Shown: positions 23,657 through 32,590, counted from the stretch's first letter. The stretch: DNA of 34,305 nt from Deltaproteobacteria bacterium (GCA_013813765.1 JACCRC010000509.1:1-34305); one strand, 5' to 3'. Translations and numbers: made by a program. Notes: generated by a model not told the origin, from the letters alone.

Positions 23657-24591
23657 AGCGCCACCGCCTCGGGCTTGCCGCCCGATCCGCGCCGGCGAAC
23701 GAGCGGGGAAGTCATCAGCCACATCGAGATCCAGATCGCCCACAGCGCCGCGGCGCCGGCGAAGTGGCCGACCGCGATGGGCACGGAGCGCATCGAGAGC
23801 ACGGTCATCACGCCGAGCGCGACCTGACCGACGACGACGAGCGGCGCGAACAGCGCGAGCAGCCGGAGCTGCGCCCACGACTTCGCGGCGCGCAGCACCA
23901 TCACCGCGGAGACCGTGGTGACGACCGCGACGACGATGCCGAACCCGCGGTGGATCATGTGCATCTTCTGGATCGCAGCCTCCGGCCAGAAGCCATCCGC
24001 CGCGGAGCACGACGGCATGTCGGGGCACACGAGCGCAGCGCCCCAGTGACGGACCAGCGCGCCGAACAGGAGCTGCACGAACACCGCGGAGACCGCGATC
24101 AGGATCCATTTGCGCGCCGCCCCCAGCTCGGTGCGCAGCGTCTCGTGACGCTGCAGCTCGACCACGCTCGGTGCGGGCCGCGTGCGAAACGTCGTGTAGA
24201 TCAGCGCGGCGAAGTAGCTCATCCCGAGGAGGAGGTGGCCCGTGGAGACCATCCACGGCAGCTTGTACTCCACGGTGATCGCGCCGAGCGCTCCCTGCAG
24301 GAGCACGAGGAAGAGCAGGATCCAGCCGAGCCTGTACGTGCCGTGGCGCTCTCGACGCCGGAACAGCAGGAACGTCAGCACGAGCTGCAGGAGACCGACC
24401 GTCATCGCCGCGAGCCGGTGGCCGTGCTCGTAGAAGACGCCGCCCGTCATCTCGGGGAAAAGCTCGCCGTTACAGACGAGCGTGGGCTCCGGGCACGCGA
24501 GGCTCGAGCCGGTCGGGTTCACGGTGCCGCCGATCACCAGCAGCAGGAACGTCGCGGCAGCCGCGAGCTTGGCAATGCGATGCTCGAGCAT
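23653..24591 (-). CDS. ctaA: Heme A synthase (CtaA/COX15 family)
   Basis: A 312-residue eight-helix protein that oxidises the heme O methyl group to make heme A. The N-terminal half has the Cys pair loop [13 protein letters not shown] and [11 protein letters not shown] with heme-ligand His; a later His is in [12 protein letters not shown]. The C-terminal half repeats this with a Cys pair in [14 protein letters not shown], His in [10 protein letters not shown], and [13 protein letters not shown]. Both Cys pairs and all four helix His are present. Start MLEHRIAK at 24591 was chosen because the next in-frame ATG upstream adds 24 hydrophilic residues. It is first of the ctaA-ctaB-DUF420 operon and diverges from the dual kinase. 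Confidence 0.94.
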   Translation of the reverse strand: MLEHRIAKLAAAATFLLLVIGGTVNPTGSSLACPEPTLVCNGELFPEMTGGVFYEHGHRLAAMTVGLLQLVLTFLLFRRRERHGTYRLGWILLFLVLLQGALGAITVEYKLPWMVSTGHLLLGMSYFAALIYTTFRTRPAPSVVELQRHETLRTELGAARKWILIAVSAVFVQLLFGALVRHWGAALVCPDMPSCSAADGFWPEAAIQKMHMIHRGFGIVVAVVTTVSAVMVLRAAKSWAQLRLLALFAPLVVVGQVALGVMTVLSMRSVPIAVGHFAGAAALWAIWISMWLMTSPLVRRRGSGGKPEAVAL

Positions 24592-24728
24592 GGCTTCAGG
24601 TCGGAAGTTGGGTACCACATCTGGTGCTTGATCACCGAGCGCGGGTTCGCGCTGCGACAACACACCACCACGGCCGGACCGTCCATAGGACTCCGAGCGA
24701 AATCAGTAGGTTATCCGTCGTGCGCTTG

Positions 24729-24758
24729 TTGCCCCGCGCCACGCGACGGCCGTACACT
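24729..24758 (+). promoter_or_regulatory. Predicted promoter of the kinase-pseudokinase gene
   Basis: TTGCCC (24729-24734) and TACACT (24753-24758) are separated by 18 bases; the ATG follows 14 bases later after GGCGAGGG, a weak ribosome binding site. It lies in the 181-base gap (24592-24772) between the divergent ctaA and kinase genes. I see no clear promoter for ctaA in this gap. Confidence 0.35.
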
Positions 24759-24772
24759 GATCGGGCGAGGGC

Positions 24773-26740
24773 ATGTCCGACTCCTGGGTCGAAACAACGT
24801 CGATCGGCACGCTGCGATCGGAAGACCTCGCCAAGTCGGGCGTCACGTTTCGGTACAACCACTACCTGTACCGGATGCAGGGCAAGCACCTGTCAAACGG
24901 TGGCATGGGGTCGGTGTACGAGCTCGATCGGCGCGACGAGACCACCGGGCTGTGCGAGCCCGTCGTCGGCAAGGTGTTCCACGCGAGCTACCTGCACCAG
25001 CTCCGCACCGACGACGTCACGCGCCGCGATCACCACAACAACCTCGCTGCGATGGCGCGCATCGCGGCGATCGAGCATCCGAACATCCTGCCGACCTACG
25101 TGTCGGCACCGATCGCCGACAACTATCTGTTCGTCACGCCGCGCATGGGCGTCACGTTGCTCGAGGCGATCGGCAAGCACAACCTGACACCGCGCGCGCG
25201 CACGAAGCTGCTGGTGCAGGCGCTCGAAGGTCTCGCCACACTGCACGCCGCGCGGCTCGTGCACCGCGACTTCACGCTGCGGAACATCCTCGTCGACGAT
25301 GGCGCGAACGTTGCCTATCTGTTCGACTTCGATCTCGCGGTGTCGCTCGACGATGTCGCCACGCAGACGTATCGCTCGTACTACAAGGGCCGGATCTTCG
25401 GCTCGCCGGGCTGGTCGGTCGCGCCCGAGACGATCGACCAGGGGTTGATGGACTCGAACATCAACACGTCGCTCGACATCTACGCGATCGGCGGCGCGCT
25501 ACATGGCCTGTTCACCGAGCAGCTGCTGTACGGGCAGGCCGACGATATGTGGGCGCTGCTGATCCGGATCGCGGAGGGCGTCGTCGTCGGTGGCAAGAGC
25601 AAGGTCCACTACCCCGACACGGTGCCGCTTCAGCTGCGCAGCGTGATCGACGGTTGCCTCGAGCGCGATCCGAGCCAGCGCTTTCCCTCGGTGCAGGCCG
25701 TGGTCCAGGAGCTGCGCGGCATGCTGCGCGACCTGCCCGACGAGCGCCAGCGCCGTGCGCGCAGCGAGGCCACCGACCTCGACATCAAGCCGATTCGCGG
25801 GCCAATCGCCACGCAGCCCGCGGATCCATCGATCACCGAGCAGGTGGTCGCGGCCGCTGCCAGCGCGATCTACGACTGGGGCTACGAGCTCGAGCGTAGC
25901 CTCGGCCGCGCGAAGGGTCACCCGATCTTCCTCGCGTCGCCGCGCCAGGATCTGCTCGCGAACGGCCAGTTCCCCGACGCGAACATCTTCCCGAAGCTCG
26001 TGACGATGATCGACCTGACGAAGGTCGCGGACCCGCGCACGTTCGTCGAGAACTGGCAGCAGTTCTTCTGGCCGGTCCTGAAGCGCGTGCGCGAGGGCCT
26101 CTTGACCTCGCTGCACAAGGTCATCTACGACGCGAACACGAGCTCGCTGCTGCTGTTCTCGGAGTACGTCGACGAGCCGCGGTTCGGTGATCGGATCGCC
26201 GAGTCCGATCTCAACATCGACGGAGCGCTCGCGCTCGGCATGCTCGTGATCAAGCAAGTCGCCGCGCTCCACGACCACGGCATGGCGCACAACAACATCT
26301 CGCCCGGTGCGTTGCTGTTCAAGGGCGCCGCTGCCACGCGCACGGTGATGCCCGCGATGATCGGCCTCGTCGAGCCGTCGATGGGGCCCGAGGCGATGGC
26401 CGGTGATTGCCGCGCGCTCGCCGGCATGGTGCTGACGTGGCTGCGACCGAACCGGATCGCGGCGCTGCACATCCGCATCAAGCCGATGTTCGAGGCGCTG
26501 CGCGCAAAGCTCACCAGCTGGTCGTTCGACAAGCAGGTGCCCGCACCGTCGATCCTCGAGCTGAACCAGCTGATCAGCGACGCGCTCGCGCTCGTCGACT
26601 TCAACTTCTCGGTGCTGCGCGACTCCGGCGGCGACCTGCAGGAGTACGCGCTGCTCCTGATCAGCCTACGCCTCTACCATCTACTGTGGCCGAGCGCCGA
26701 CAGGGCACAGCGCGCGTCCCAGTCGCCGATCAAGAAGTGA
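24773..26740 (+). CDS. Soluble two-domain protein kinase: active-type kinase plus pseudokinase
   Basis: The protein has 655 residues and no membrane segment. The first kinase domain spans about 35-320: Gly loop SNGGMGSVYEL, Lys K67 in VVGKVF, HRDFTLRNILV from 164, and DFD in place of DFG at 185-187, followed by GSPGWSVAPET. The second half (about 355-655) includes a kinase-like lobe with LVIKQVAALHDHGMAHNNIS (491-510) and PGALLF, where the HRDLKPEN motif is degenerated to HNNISPGA and no DFG is seen. This half is probably a pseudokinase. The stop overlaps the GTG of the ClC gene, so both are co-translated; it may control the transporter, which is inference. Confidence 0.85.
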   Translation: MSDSWVETTSIGTLRSEDLAKSGVTFRYNHYLYRMQGKHLSNGGMGSVYELDRRDETTGLCEPVVGKVFHASYLHQLRTDDVTRRDHHNNLAAMARIAAIEHPNILPTYVSAPIADNYLFVTPRMGVTLLEAIGKHNLTPRARTKLLVQALEGLATLHAARLVHRDFTLRNILVDDGANVAYLFDFDLAVSLDDVATQTYRSYYKGRIFGSPGWSVAPETIDQGLMDSNINTSLDIYAIGGALHGLFTEQLLYGQADDMWALLIRIAEGVVVGGKSKVHYPDTVPLQLRSVIDGCLERDPSQRFPSVQAVVQELRGMLRDLPDERQRRARSEATDLDIKPIRGPIATQPADPSITEQVVAAAASAIYDWGYELERSLGRAKGHPIFLASPRQDLLANGQFPDANIFPKLVTMIDLTKVADPRTFVENWQQFFWPVLKRVREGLLTSLHKVIYDANTSSLLLFSEYVDEPRFGDRIAESDLNIDGALALGMLVIKQVAALHDHGMAHNNISPGALLFKGAAATRTVMPAMIGLVEPSMGPEAMAGDCRALAGMVLTWLRPNRIAALHIRIKPMFEALRAKLTSWSFDKQVPAPSILELNQLISDALALVDFNFSVLRDSGGDLQEYALLLISLRLYHLLWPSADRAQRASQSPIKK

Positions 26741-28065
26741 GCGAGCCGCGCTCTCCCCGCTGGCGGCTCGCCGTCGCGCTGGTGGTCGTCGCGGTCGGGG
26801 CCGCCGGGTTCGCGATCGCGTTCCGCGCCTCTCTCGAGTGGGTGGCGACCGCGCTCGGCGGCAGCGACATCGTCTCGATGATCGAGGGCCTGCCGCTGTG
26901 GCAGCGAATCGCACTTCCGGTCGCCGGTGGTCTCGCGGCCGGATTGATCGCGCTCGCCGCGGCCCGGGTCCGCCAGGGCGCCGGCGTCGGGTACGTGATG
27001 GAGGCGATCGTCCTCGGCAACACGCGTGTGCCGATCCTGCGCTCGCTGCTCAACGCCCTCGGTTCGTGGCTTGCGATCGCGGGCGGCAACTCGCTCGGCC
27101 GCGAGGGTCCGCTGATCCAGATCGGAGCCGCATCGGGTGAGGCGGCGCGGCGCGGCCTGCGCCTCGACGACGCGACCGCCCGGATCGTCCTCGCTGCCGG
27201 CGTCGCCGCGGGCTTCGCCGCCGCGTACAACGCACCGATCGCTGCCGTGCTGTTCGTCGTCGAGGTCGTGACCGGCGTCGCGGTGCTCGAGGCAGTCGTG
27301 CCCGTCGCGATCACGACCGTGCTCGCCACCGTGTTCACGCGGCTCGCACTCGGCGAGGCACCGCTCTACGGCATTCGCGACTTTACCGCGATCTCGATGT
27401 GGGAGCTCGTCGCGTTCGCGGGCGTCGGGCTCGTCGCGGCGCTGCTCGGAGTCGCGTTCCTCCGGCTGCTGTCGTTCGTCGAGCGCGGGTTCCGCCGGTT
27501 GCCCATGCCGGCGCGGCCCGCGATCGGTGGGCTGTTGTGCGGCGGGATGATCTGCGCGCTGCCGCTGCTCGCTGGCAACGGCTTCGAGCCGGTCGCCATG
27601 CTGCTCGACGGCAAGCTCGCGGTCGCGGTCGTGCTGTGGCTCCTGATCGCGAAGCCGCTCGCGACCGCGATGGCCGTCAGCTCCGGCCAGCCCGGTGGCG
27701 TGTTCACTCCGACCCTGCTGATCGGCGCGTGCGCCGGCACGCTGTGCGCGCTCGGCCTCTACGAGCTGTTCGGCGATGCGATCGCTGCGCCCGGCGCGTA
27801 TGCGCTCGTCGGTCTCGCAGCCGCACTCGCCGCGACCACGCACGCGCCACTCACCGCCACCGTGCTCGCGTGCGAGCTGTCGGGTGACTGGGCGATGGTG
27901 CTTCCGCTGCTGCTCGCCTCGGCGATCGCCGCCGGTGCCGCACGCAAGCTCTACATCGACTCGGTGTACACGGCCGAGCTCACGCGCCGCGGGCTGCGCT
28001 GGCGGCTCACGCTCGACGGCCGCCGGATCATCGCGGACCAGCGCCAGGCCGTCGATGTGGTGTGA
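26737..28065 (+). CDS. ClC-family chloride channel or H+/Cl- antiporter
   Basis: A 442-residue ClC protein without CBS domains. It has GGNSLGREGPLIQIGAASGE with the gating Glu in GREGP, AAGVAAGFAAAYNAPIAAVL, and SSGQPGGVFTPTLLIGACAG with the GxFxP motif. The first selectivity loop, usually GSGIP, reads GAGVG here (QGAGVGYVMEAI), and the position of the inner proton Glu (EE in FIIEEM of the E. coli antiporter) reads EV (FVVEVVTG). These changes make the coupling type uncertain. The start was set at the GTG overlapping the kinase stop; an in-frame GTG 17 codons upstream is possible. It converges with the next gene with no gap. Confidence 0.9.
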   Translation: MSEPRSPRWRLAVALVVVAVGAAGFAIAFRASLEWVATALGGSDIVSMIEGLPLWQRIALPVAGGLAAGLIALAAARVRQGAGVGYVMEAIVLGNTRVPILRSLLNALGSWLAIAGGNSLGREGPLIQIGAASGEAARRGLRLDDATARIVLAAGVAAGFAAAYNAPIAAVLFVVEVVTGVAVLEAVVPVAITTVLATVFTRLALGEAPLYGIRDFTAISMWELVAFAGVGLVAALLGVAFLRLLSFVERGFRRLPMPARPAIGGLLCGGMICALPLLAGNGFEPVAMLLDGKLAVAVVLWLLIAKPLATAMAVSSGQPGGVFTPTLLIGACAGTLCALGLYELFGDAIAAPGAYALVGLAAALAATTHAPLTATVLACELSGDWAMVLPLLLASAIAAGAARKLYIDSVYTAELTRRGLRWRLTLDGRRIIADQRQAVDVV

Positions 28066-28950
28066 TCAGGGGCATGCAAGCGGCCCGCCGGTGAACGGCG
28101 TGTCGCACGCGAACGGCGTCGTCATCACGGTCGCCGCCTCGACATCGACCTCGGCCATCTCCGTCGCGAACGCATAGATTCCGATCGGGTTGTCATCGGC
28201 CGTGACCAGATCGATCCGCTTCTCCGCAGCGCCATCGATCGAGAGGAAGCACGCCGCCTTGCCGGTCTCGAGCTGCGAGTAGATGCGCGTCACCGTGAGG
28301 ACCACCCGCGCGTTCGCCGCGAACGGTGCGACCGTGGTGCTCGTGGTTCCGGCGCCGAGCTCGGTGAGCACGAGCTGATCGGCTCCCAGCGCATGGACGA
28401 TCGAGCAGGTGAAGCCGCCGGTCACGCCGTTTCCGTTCACCGCCACCGTGACCGCACCTTCGGTGCCCGTCCACGCGAGCTTGCTGATCTTCGCCTGCAG
28501 CGTGAGTCCGTCGCCGATCTCGGTCTTCTTGACGACCCAGCGCGCATTCGTGCCGCTCGCGCGATCGCTGCCGATCGTCCAGCCCGAGCCGGTGAACGCA
28601 CTCTGCTCGGCCGGATCCGCGAACGGGAAGAACCGCGCGATCGTGTCGTCGGACAGTGTCGGCCGCCGATCACATGCATCGCCGACCCCGTCGGGGAACT
28701 GCTGCAGCTCGGCGTTCACCTCGGTGAGGTCTCGCTGGTCCGGGTTCGGTGTCGCGGGGCAGTTGTCGCAAACATCGCCAACGCCATCGCCATCGTCATC
28801 GTGCTGCACCGGATCGCGCCGGTTCGGACAGAGGTCCGCCTCGTTGAGGATCCCGTCACCGTCGACGTCCGCCGGATCGACGGGCGTCTGCATGCCGTCA
28901 TCGCCGGCGCAGGCTGCGCACGCGACGAGAGCAGTGAGAACGACACGCAT
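28066..28950 (-). CDS. Calcium-repeat (thrombospondin type 3-like) lipoprotein
   Basis: The protein has 294 residues. A lipoprotein signal ([14 protein letters not shown], lipidated Cys 14) is followed by Asp-rich repeats of thrombospondin type 3 form: [16 protein letters not shown] (29-43), [15 protein letters not shown] (51-65) and DGVGDACD (87-94). These bind calcium in known proteins. The C-terminal 190 residues form a beta-rich, concanavalin-like region with Cys in [10 protein letters not shown] and KAACFLSI. It is likely a surface lipoprotein; the ligand is unknown. The frame continues 27 codons upstream through the hairpin repeats, but the signal peptide fixes the start at 28950. Confidence 0.85.
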   Translation of the reverse strand: MRVVLTALVACAACAGDDGMQTPVDPADVDGDGILNEADLCPNRRDPVQHDDDGDGVGDVCDNCPATPNPDQRDLTEVNAELQQFPDGVGDACDRRPTLSDDTIARFFPFADPAEQSAFTGSGWTIGSDRASGTNARWVVKKTEIGDGLTLQAKISKLAWTGTEGAVTVAVNGNGVTGGFTCSIVHALGADQLVLTELGAGTTSTTVAPFAANARVVLTVTRIYSQLETGKAACFLSIDGAAEKRIDLVTADDNPIGIYAFATEMAEVDVEAATVMTTPFACDTPFTGGPLACP

Positions 28951-28966
28951 GCCGTCAGTGTAGCCC

Positions 28967-29001
28967 GCGCGAGAAAAAGGGGTCGGACCCCTTTGTTGCG
29001 C
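28967..29001. repeat. Hairpin repeat, copy 1
   Basis: The core AAAAGGGGTCGGACCCC TTT has the perfect palindrome GGGGTC-G-GACCCC inside A/T-rich flanks, with outer GCGC arms (28967-28970 and 28998-29001) and some mismatches. It lies 17 bases upstream of the calcium-repeat lipoprotein start and shares its core with copy 2. Confidence 0.7.
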
Positions 29002-29003
29002 AG

Positions 29004-29042
29004 GTTGTGCAAAAAAGGGGTCGGACCCCATTTCTGCACAAC
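29004..29042. repeat. Hairpin repeat, copy 2 (possible hrpB terminator)
   Basis: Perfect outer arms GTTGTGCA and TGCACAAC (29004-29011 and 29035-29042) surround the same palindromic core GGGGTC-G-GACCCC, separated by A-rich and ATTTC strips. It begins 5 bases past the hrpB stop, so it could terminate hrpB. Two tandem copies with the same core but different outer arms suggest a dispersed hairpin (REP-like) family rather than a simple terminator. Confidence 0.7.
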
Positions 29043-29046
29043 TGGG

Positions 29047-31596
29047 TCAGTCGTCGCCCGCGATGAGCTGCGTCGGATCTTCCGGCCACTGGTGGCGCGG
29101 GTACTTCCGCATCAACTGCTTGCGAAGGGCGGGGTAGTGCTTGACCCAGAAGCCGGGCAGGTCGGTCGTGACCTGGACAGGCCGCTGGTTTGGCGCGAGC
29201 AGGTGGAGCACGAGCGGCACCTTGCCGTCGCCGATCGACGGGGCGCGCGCGAGTCCGAAGAAGTCCTGCATGCGCGACGCGATCCAGGGCGGCTGATCGG
29301 GCGAGTAGTGGATTGGCGCGCGACCGCGGCGCGGCAGCTTCAGGTGCGTGGGCGCGAGGCGGTCGACGAGCGAGCGAAACTCGCCGAGCCCCGCGTCGAG
29401 CAGCGAGAGCAAGTTGGTCTTTCTCAGCTCCGCGAACGAGATCGCCCCGTCGCACGCGGCGCCGATCACCTGCGCGAGCGCCTCGTCGGTGGGAGCCACG
29501 AGCCCCGGGTTGTTGGCGATTCCGGCCACGAGCGTGACGCGCGCGCGCCACTGGGCGAGCTCGTCCTTGTCGACGAACTTCTCGATCCCCGCGGCGATCG
29601 CCTCGCGCGCGAGGATCTCGCCGGCAGCGCGGCCCGCACGGCGCGCACCCTCGACATCGCGCTGCTCGTCGATCGGCAGCCCGTCGTACGTCATCTGCGT
29701 GATCCGCTCGACCCGCTCCTTCGCCCCGTTCCACACCAGCTCGTCGCGCTCGCCGACGCGGTCCATGTAGAGGTCGAGCAGCCAGCTCGGATCGATCGCG
29801 CTCGCACGGCGGATCTGCACGCGTGAAGCCTGGCCGCGCGCTCCGGTCTCGGCGACGTCGACGGCGACCATCAGCTCCGCGTCGATCACTGACGAGCTCT
29901 GCGCGAGCGTTCCGCTGCCACCGCCGGCGAACACGATCTCCGCGCTGCGTGGTGCGCGCCGCTTGCCAACGCGATCCGGGAACGCGGCGAGGATCGAGAT
30001 CTGGAGCTCGCGGTCGAGCGTGTCGTCGTCGAGCCGGCGTGACTTGTTGCGATCGACCAGCCGCTCGAGCTGCTTCGCGACGCGATCCGCGCCATGCGCC
30101 GTCGTGATGTCGAGGCCATCGCGGCGCAGCCGATCGGCGCGCATTCCGTGCTGGCGCGCGTCGAGCATCGAGTCGAGGTCATCGATCAGATCGGAGGGCG
30201 ACGACAGCTTGGCTTGACCTGCCGGACCACGCCGCTCGAGCCGCAACTCGCGCGCACCGACGAGCGCCGCGATCAGGCACGCCTCGTGACCGGCGCCGCG
30301 GCTCTCGGCCTCGCACACGAGTCGAGCGAGGCGCGGGTGCACGGGGAACCGCAGCATCGCGCGGCCGAGCTGCGTGATCGCACCGGCGGCCACGGCACCG
30401 AGCCGCACGAGCAGCTCCTCGGCCGCGTTCGCCGCGATCTCCGCCGGTGCCTCGTACCAGCGCAGCGCCTTCAGCCCGGCGAGGCCCGCGCCGTGCAGCT
30501 CGAGCGCTGCACCCGCGAGATCCGTGCGTCCGACCTCGGGCACTTCGAACGCGCGCCGCGTGTCGTGATCGTGCTTCGTGTACAGCCGGATCACGCGACC
30601 TGGTCGCGTACGACCCGCGCGGCCCGCGCGCTGCGTGCAGCTCGCACGGCTGACCGGCTCGATCTGCAGCGATGCGAGGCCGGTCCACGGCGACTGCCGC
30701 GCGATCCGCGCGAGACCGGAATCGATCACCGCAACGACGCCATCGATCGTCACGCTGGTCTCGGCGACGTTCGTTGCGAGGATCACCTTGCGCTTCGCTG
30801 CCGGCCTCACCGCCGCGTCCTGCTCCTCCGCGGTCAGGTCACCGTGCAGCGGCAGCACCGTCAGGTCGTGGATCGCCGCCGCGTCCGCGAGGTCCTCCGC
30901 GACGCGCCGGATCTCGCCCGAGCCCGGTAGGAACACGAGCACGTCGCCGTCGAGCTTCTCCTGCGCGAGCCGCCGCACCGCCGCCGACACCTGCTTGCCG
31001 AGCTGCCGCTCATCCGGCTGCTCCTGGTGCTCGATCGTCACCGGGAACGTCCGTCCTTCCGATCGCACGACCGGCGCATTGCCGAGGAACGCCGCGACGG
31101 GCTCGGCATCGAGCGTCGCGGACATCACGATCAGCTTCAGCTCCGCCCGCTTCGCACGCAGCCGCTCGACCAGCGCGAGTGCGAGGTCCCCGTCGAGGTG
31201 ACGCTCGTGAAACTCGTCGATGATCACTGCGCCCACTCCGCGCAGCTCGGGATCTCCGAGCAACCGTCGCGTCAGCACGCCCTCGGTGACGAAGCGGATC
31301 TTCGTCGCGCTCGATACCTTGCGATCGAACCGCACCTCGTAGCCCACCTCGCCGCCGAGCTCGACACGGCGCTCGCTCGCCACGCGCGCCGCCGCCATGC
31401 GCGCCGCGAGGCGCCGCGGCTGCAGCACGACGATCTCGCCGGTGATCAACCCGGCATCGAGCAGCGCACCGGGAACGCGCGTCGTCTTGCCCGCACCCGG
31501 TGGGGCGACCAGCACTGCCACGCCGCGCTCGCGCACCGCCGCCACCACGGCGGGGAGCACGTCGTCGATCGGTAACCGTGCAGACACGGCGCGCAC
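29047..31596 (-). CDS. hrpB: ATP-dependent RNA helicase HrpB
   Basis: An 849-residue DEAH-box helicase of HrpB length. Walker A is APPGAGKTTRVPGALL (about 31-46), motif Ia is LQPRRLAARMAA, the DEAH-type box is IIDEFHERHLDGDLALAL with DEFH, and motif III is MSATLD. The second RecA domain carries ILATNVAETSVTIDGV and QRAGRAGRTRPGRVIRLY. The HrpB C-terminal domain ends with the usual PVQVTTDLPGFWVKHYPALR and KYPRHQWPEDP. It likely remodels RNA; its role is poorly known. The start is GTG at 31596, with a second GTG at 31587 that would also suit. It is divergent from the hot-dog gene by 26 bases. Confidence 0.95.
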   Translation of the reverse strand: MRAVSARLPIDDVLPAVVAAVRERGVAVLVAPPGAGKTTRVPGALLDAGLITGEIVVLQPRRLAARMAAARVASERRVELGGEVGYEVRFDRKVSSATKIRFVTEGVLTRRLLGDPELRGVGAVIIDEFHERHLDGDLALALVERLRAKRAELKLIVMSATLDAEPVAAFLGNAPVVRSEGRTFPVTIEHQEQPDERQLGKQVSAAVRRLAQEKLDGDVLVFLPGSGEIRRVAEDLADAAAIHDLTVLPLHGDLTAEEQDAAVRPAAKRKVILATNVAETSVTIDGVVAVIDSGLARIARQSPWTGLASLQIEPVSRASCTQRAGRAGRTRPGRVIRLYTKHDHDTRRAFEVPEVGRTDLAGAALELHGAGLAGLKALRWYEAPAEIAANAAEELLVRLGAVAAGAITQLGRAMLRFPVHPRLARLVCEAESRGAGHEACLIAALVGARELRLERRGPAGQAKLSSPSDLIDDLDSMLDARQHGMRADRLRRDGLDITTAHGADRVAKQLERLVDRNKSRRLDDDTLDRELQISILAAFPDRVGKRRAPRSAEIVFAGGGSGTLAQSSSVIDAELMVAVDVAETGARGQASRVQIRRASAIDPSWLLDLYMDRVGERDELVWNGAKERVERITQMTYDGLPIDEQRDVEGARRAGRAAGEILAREAIAAGIEKFVDKDELAQWRARVTLVAGIANNPGLVAPTDEALAQVIGAACDGAISFAELRKTNLLSLLDAGLGEFRSLVDRLAPTHLKLPRRGRAPIHYSPDQPPWIASRMQDFFGLARAPSIGDGKVPLVLHLLAPNQRPVQVTTDLPGFWVKHYPALRKQLMRKYPRHQWPEDPTQLIAGDD

Positions 31597-31622
31597 CCTA
31601 GCACCGCGTTATCCTGCCGCGG

Positions 31623-32501
31623 ATGTTTCCCGCGCCGCCCGCGCCCGCGTTCCCCGCCGATCAAGCCGTCACGTCCGAAGGCGCGCTGCGCTACGAGGAC
31701 TGCGTGCAGGACGGGCGCATGATCCCGATCGCGATGCCGCCGTCGATGAGCGGCCTCTGGCGCACCGTGCTCGCGAAGCACCCGGGCCAGCGCAACGCGC
31801 TCGCCGCCGGAGTCATCCCGATCCTCACGCGCATGACGATCCAGTCGTTCGATCAACCGATCCGCATCGACCGTCCGATCGAGACTCGTGGCGGCTTTCT
31901 GCTCGCGCACGACAAGGAAGGCGATGACGTCAAGCGCCTGTTCATGAACGTGTGGACCGAGGTCCACGGCATCGCCGGCCGCATCGGCCCGCGTCAGGTC
32001 GACGGCGCCCTGTCGCCCGCCGGTACGCTGTTCGCCGAGCACACGTTCACGAAGCTGTTCGCACCGCCCGATCAGCGCAAGGTCACCGCGCTCGAGTTCG
32101 ACGGCTATCCCCGGATCCCGGAGACCCACTATCCGGCGCCGTCTCCGAGGACCGCCGCCGATGTACCAGCGGGTGGTACGTGGCTCGACGACCTTTCGAT
32201 CGATCCCGTCGACATCGTGTTCTCGCTCGATCAGACGGACGCGAACCAGCACGTGAACTCGCTCGTCTACATCCGCACGTTCCTCGATGCCGCCCAGCGC
32301 CGGCTCGCGGCCTCCGGCCGGCCGCTGAAGCTGCGCAGCAAGGCGGTGGACATCGCCTACCGGAAGCCATGCTTCGCGGGCGAGCGGGTCCACATCGAGC
32401 TCCGGCAGTTCTCCCTGGGGGAGTGTCTGGGAGCGGCCGGGGTGATCTCCGGAGACGACGACAAGCCGCGGTGTTACGTGCGCGTACTCTTCGCGCCCTG
32501 A
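31623..32501 (+). CDS. Double hot-dog fold protein, thioesterase-like
   Basis: The protein has 292 residues. The C-terminal half contains DANQHVNSLVYIRTFLDAAQ (206-225), the D-x-N-x-H-V-N helix start typical of hot-dog acyl-thioesterases such as FatA/FatB and 4-hydroxybenzoyl-CoA thioesterases. It is followed by strand-rich AVDIAYRKPCFAGERVHIEL. The N-terminal half (about 25-150) looks like a second, degenerate hot-dog domain. It would hydrolyse an acyl-CoA or acyl-ACP; substrate unknown. The start ATG is preceded by TATCCT (31610-31615) at 7 bases and no Shine-Dalgarno. Confidence 0.7.
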   Translation: MFPAPPAPAFPADQAVTSEGALRYEDCVQDGRMIPIAMPPSMSGLWRTVLAKHPGQRNALAAGVIPILTRMTIQSFDQPIRIDRPIETRGGFLLAHDKEGDDVKRLFMNVWTEVHGIAGRIGPRQVDGALSPAGTLFAEHTFTKLFAPPDQRKVTALEFDGYPRIPETHYPAPSPRTAADVPAGGTWLDDLSIDPVDIVFSLDQTDANQHVNSLVYIRTFLDAAQRRLAASGRPLKLRSKAVDIAYRKPCFAGERVHIELRQFSLGECLGAAGVISGDDDKPRCYVRVLFAP

Positions 32502-32515
32502 TCACCGGGGGGGGC

Positions 32516-32543
32516 TTGCGCGGAAAACGAGTGTGATTATCTC
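32516..32543 (+). promoter_or_regulatory. Predicted hsp20 promoter
   Basis: TTGCGC (32516-32521) and TATCTC (32538-32543) are separated by 16 bases, the same spacing as the predicted arsR and M23 promoters. It implies a leader of about 40 bases before the hsp20 ATG. I do not see a clear sigma-32 type site or CIRCE element. Confidence 0.35.
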
Positions 32544-32563
32544 GTGGGTGTTTCCAACCCATC

Positions 32564-32582
32564 TCTTCCCTACACAGGAGGA
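32564..32582 (+). promoter_or_regulatory. SD-sequestering hairpin of hsp20 (candidate RNA thermometer)
   Basis: In the leader RNA, UCUUCC (32564-32569) can pair with GGAGGA (32577-32582) over a 7-base loop, with one G-U pair. This masks the strong ribosome binding site AGGAGG, which sits 9 bases before the ATG. Small heat-shock genes are the classic targets of RNA thermometers (ROSE and fourU types), and a weak 6-bp helix with a wobble pair could open on heating. Pairing is seen on paper only. Confidence 0.45.
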
Positions 32583-32590
32583 ATTTTCCG

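Noticed and set aside
28951-29031. N-terminal extension of the calcium-repeat lipoprotein through the hairpin repeats
   Set aside because: The extension would encode the repeat itself and would put 27 residues before a clear lipoprotein signal peptide.
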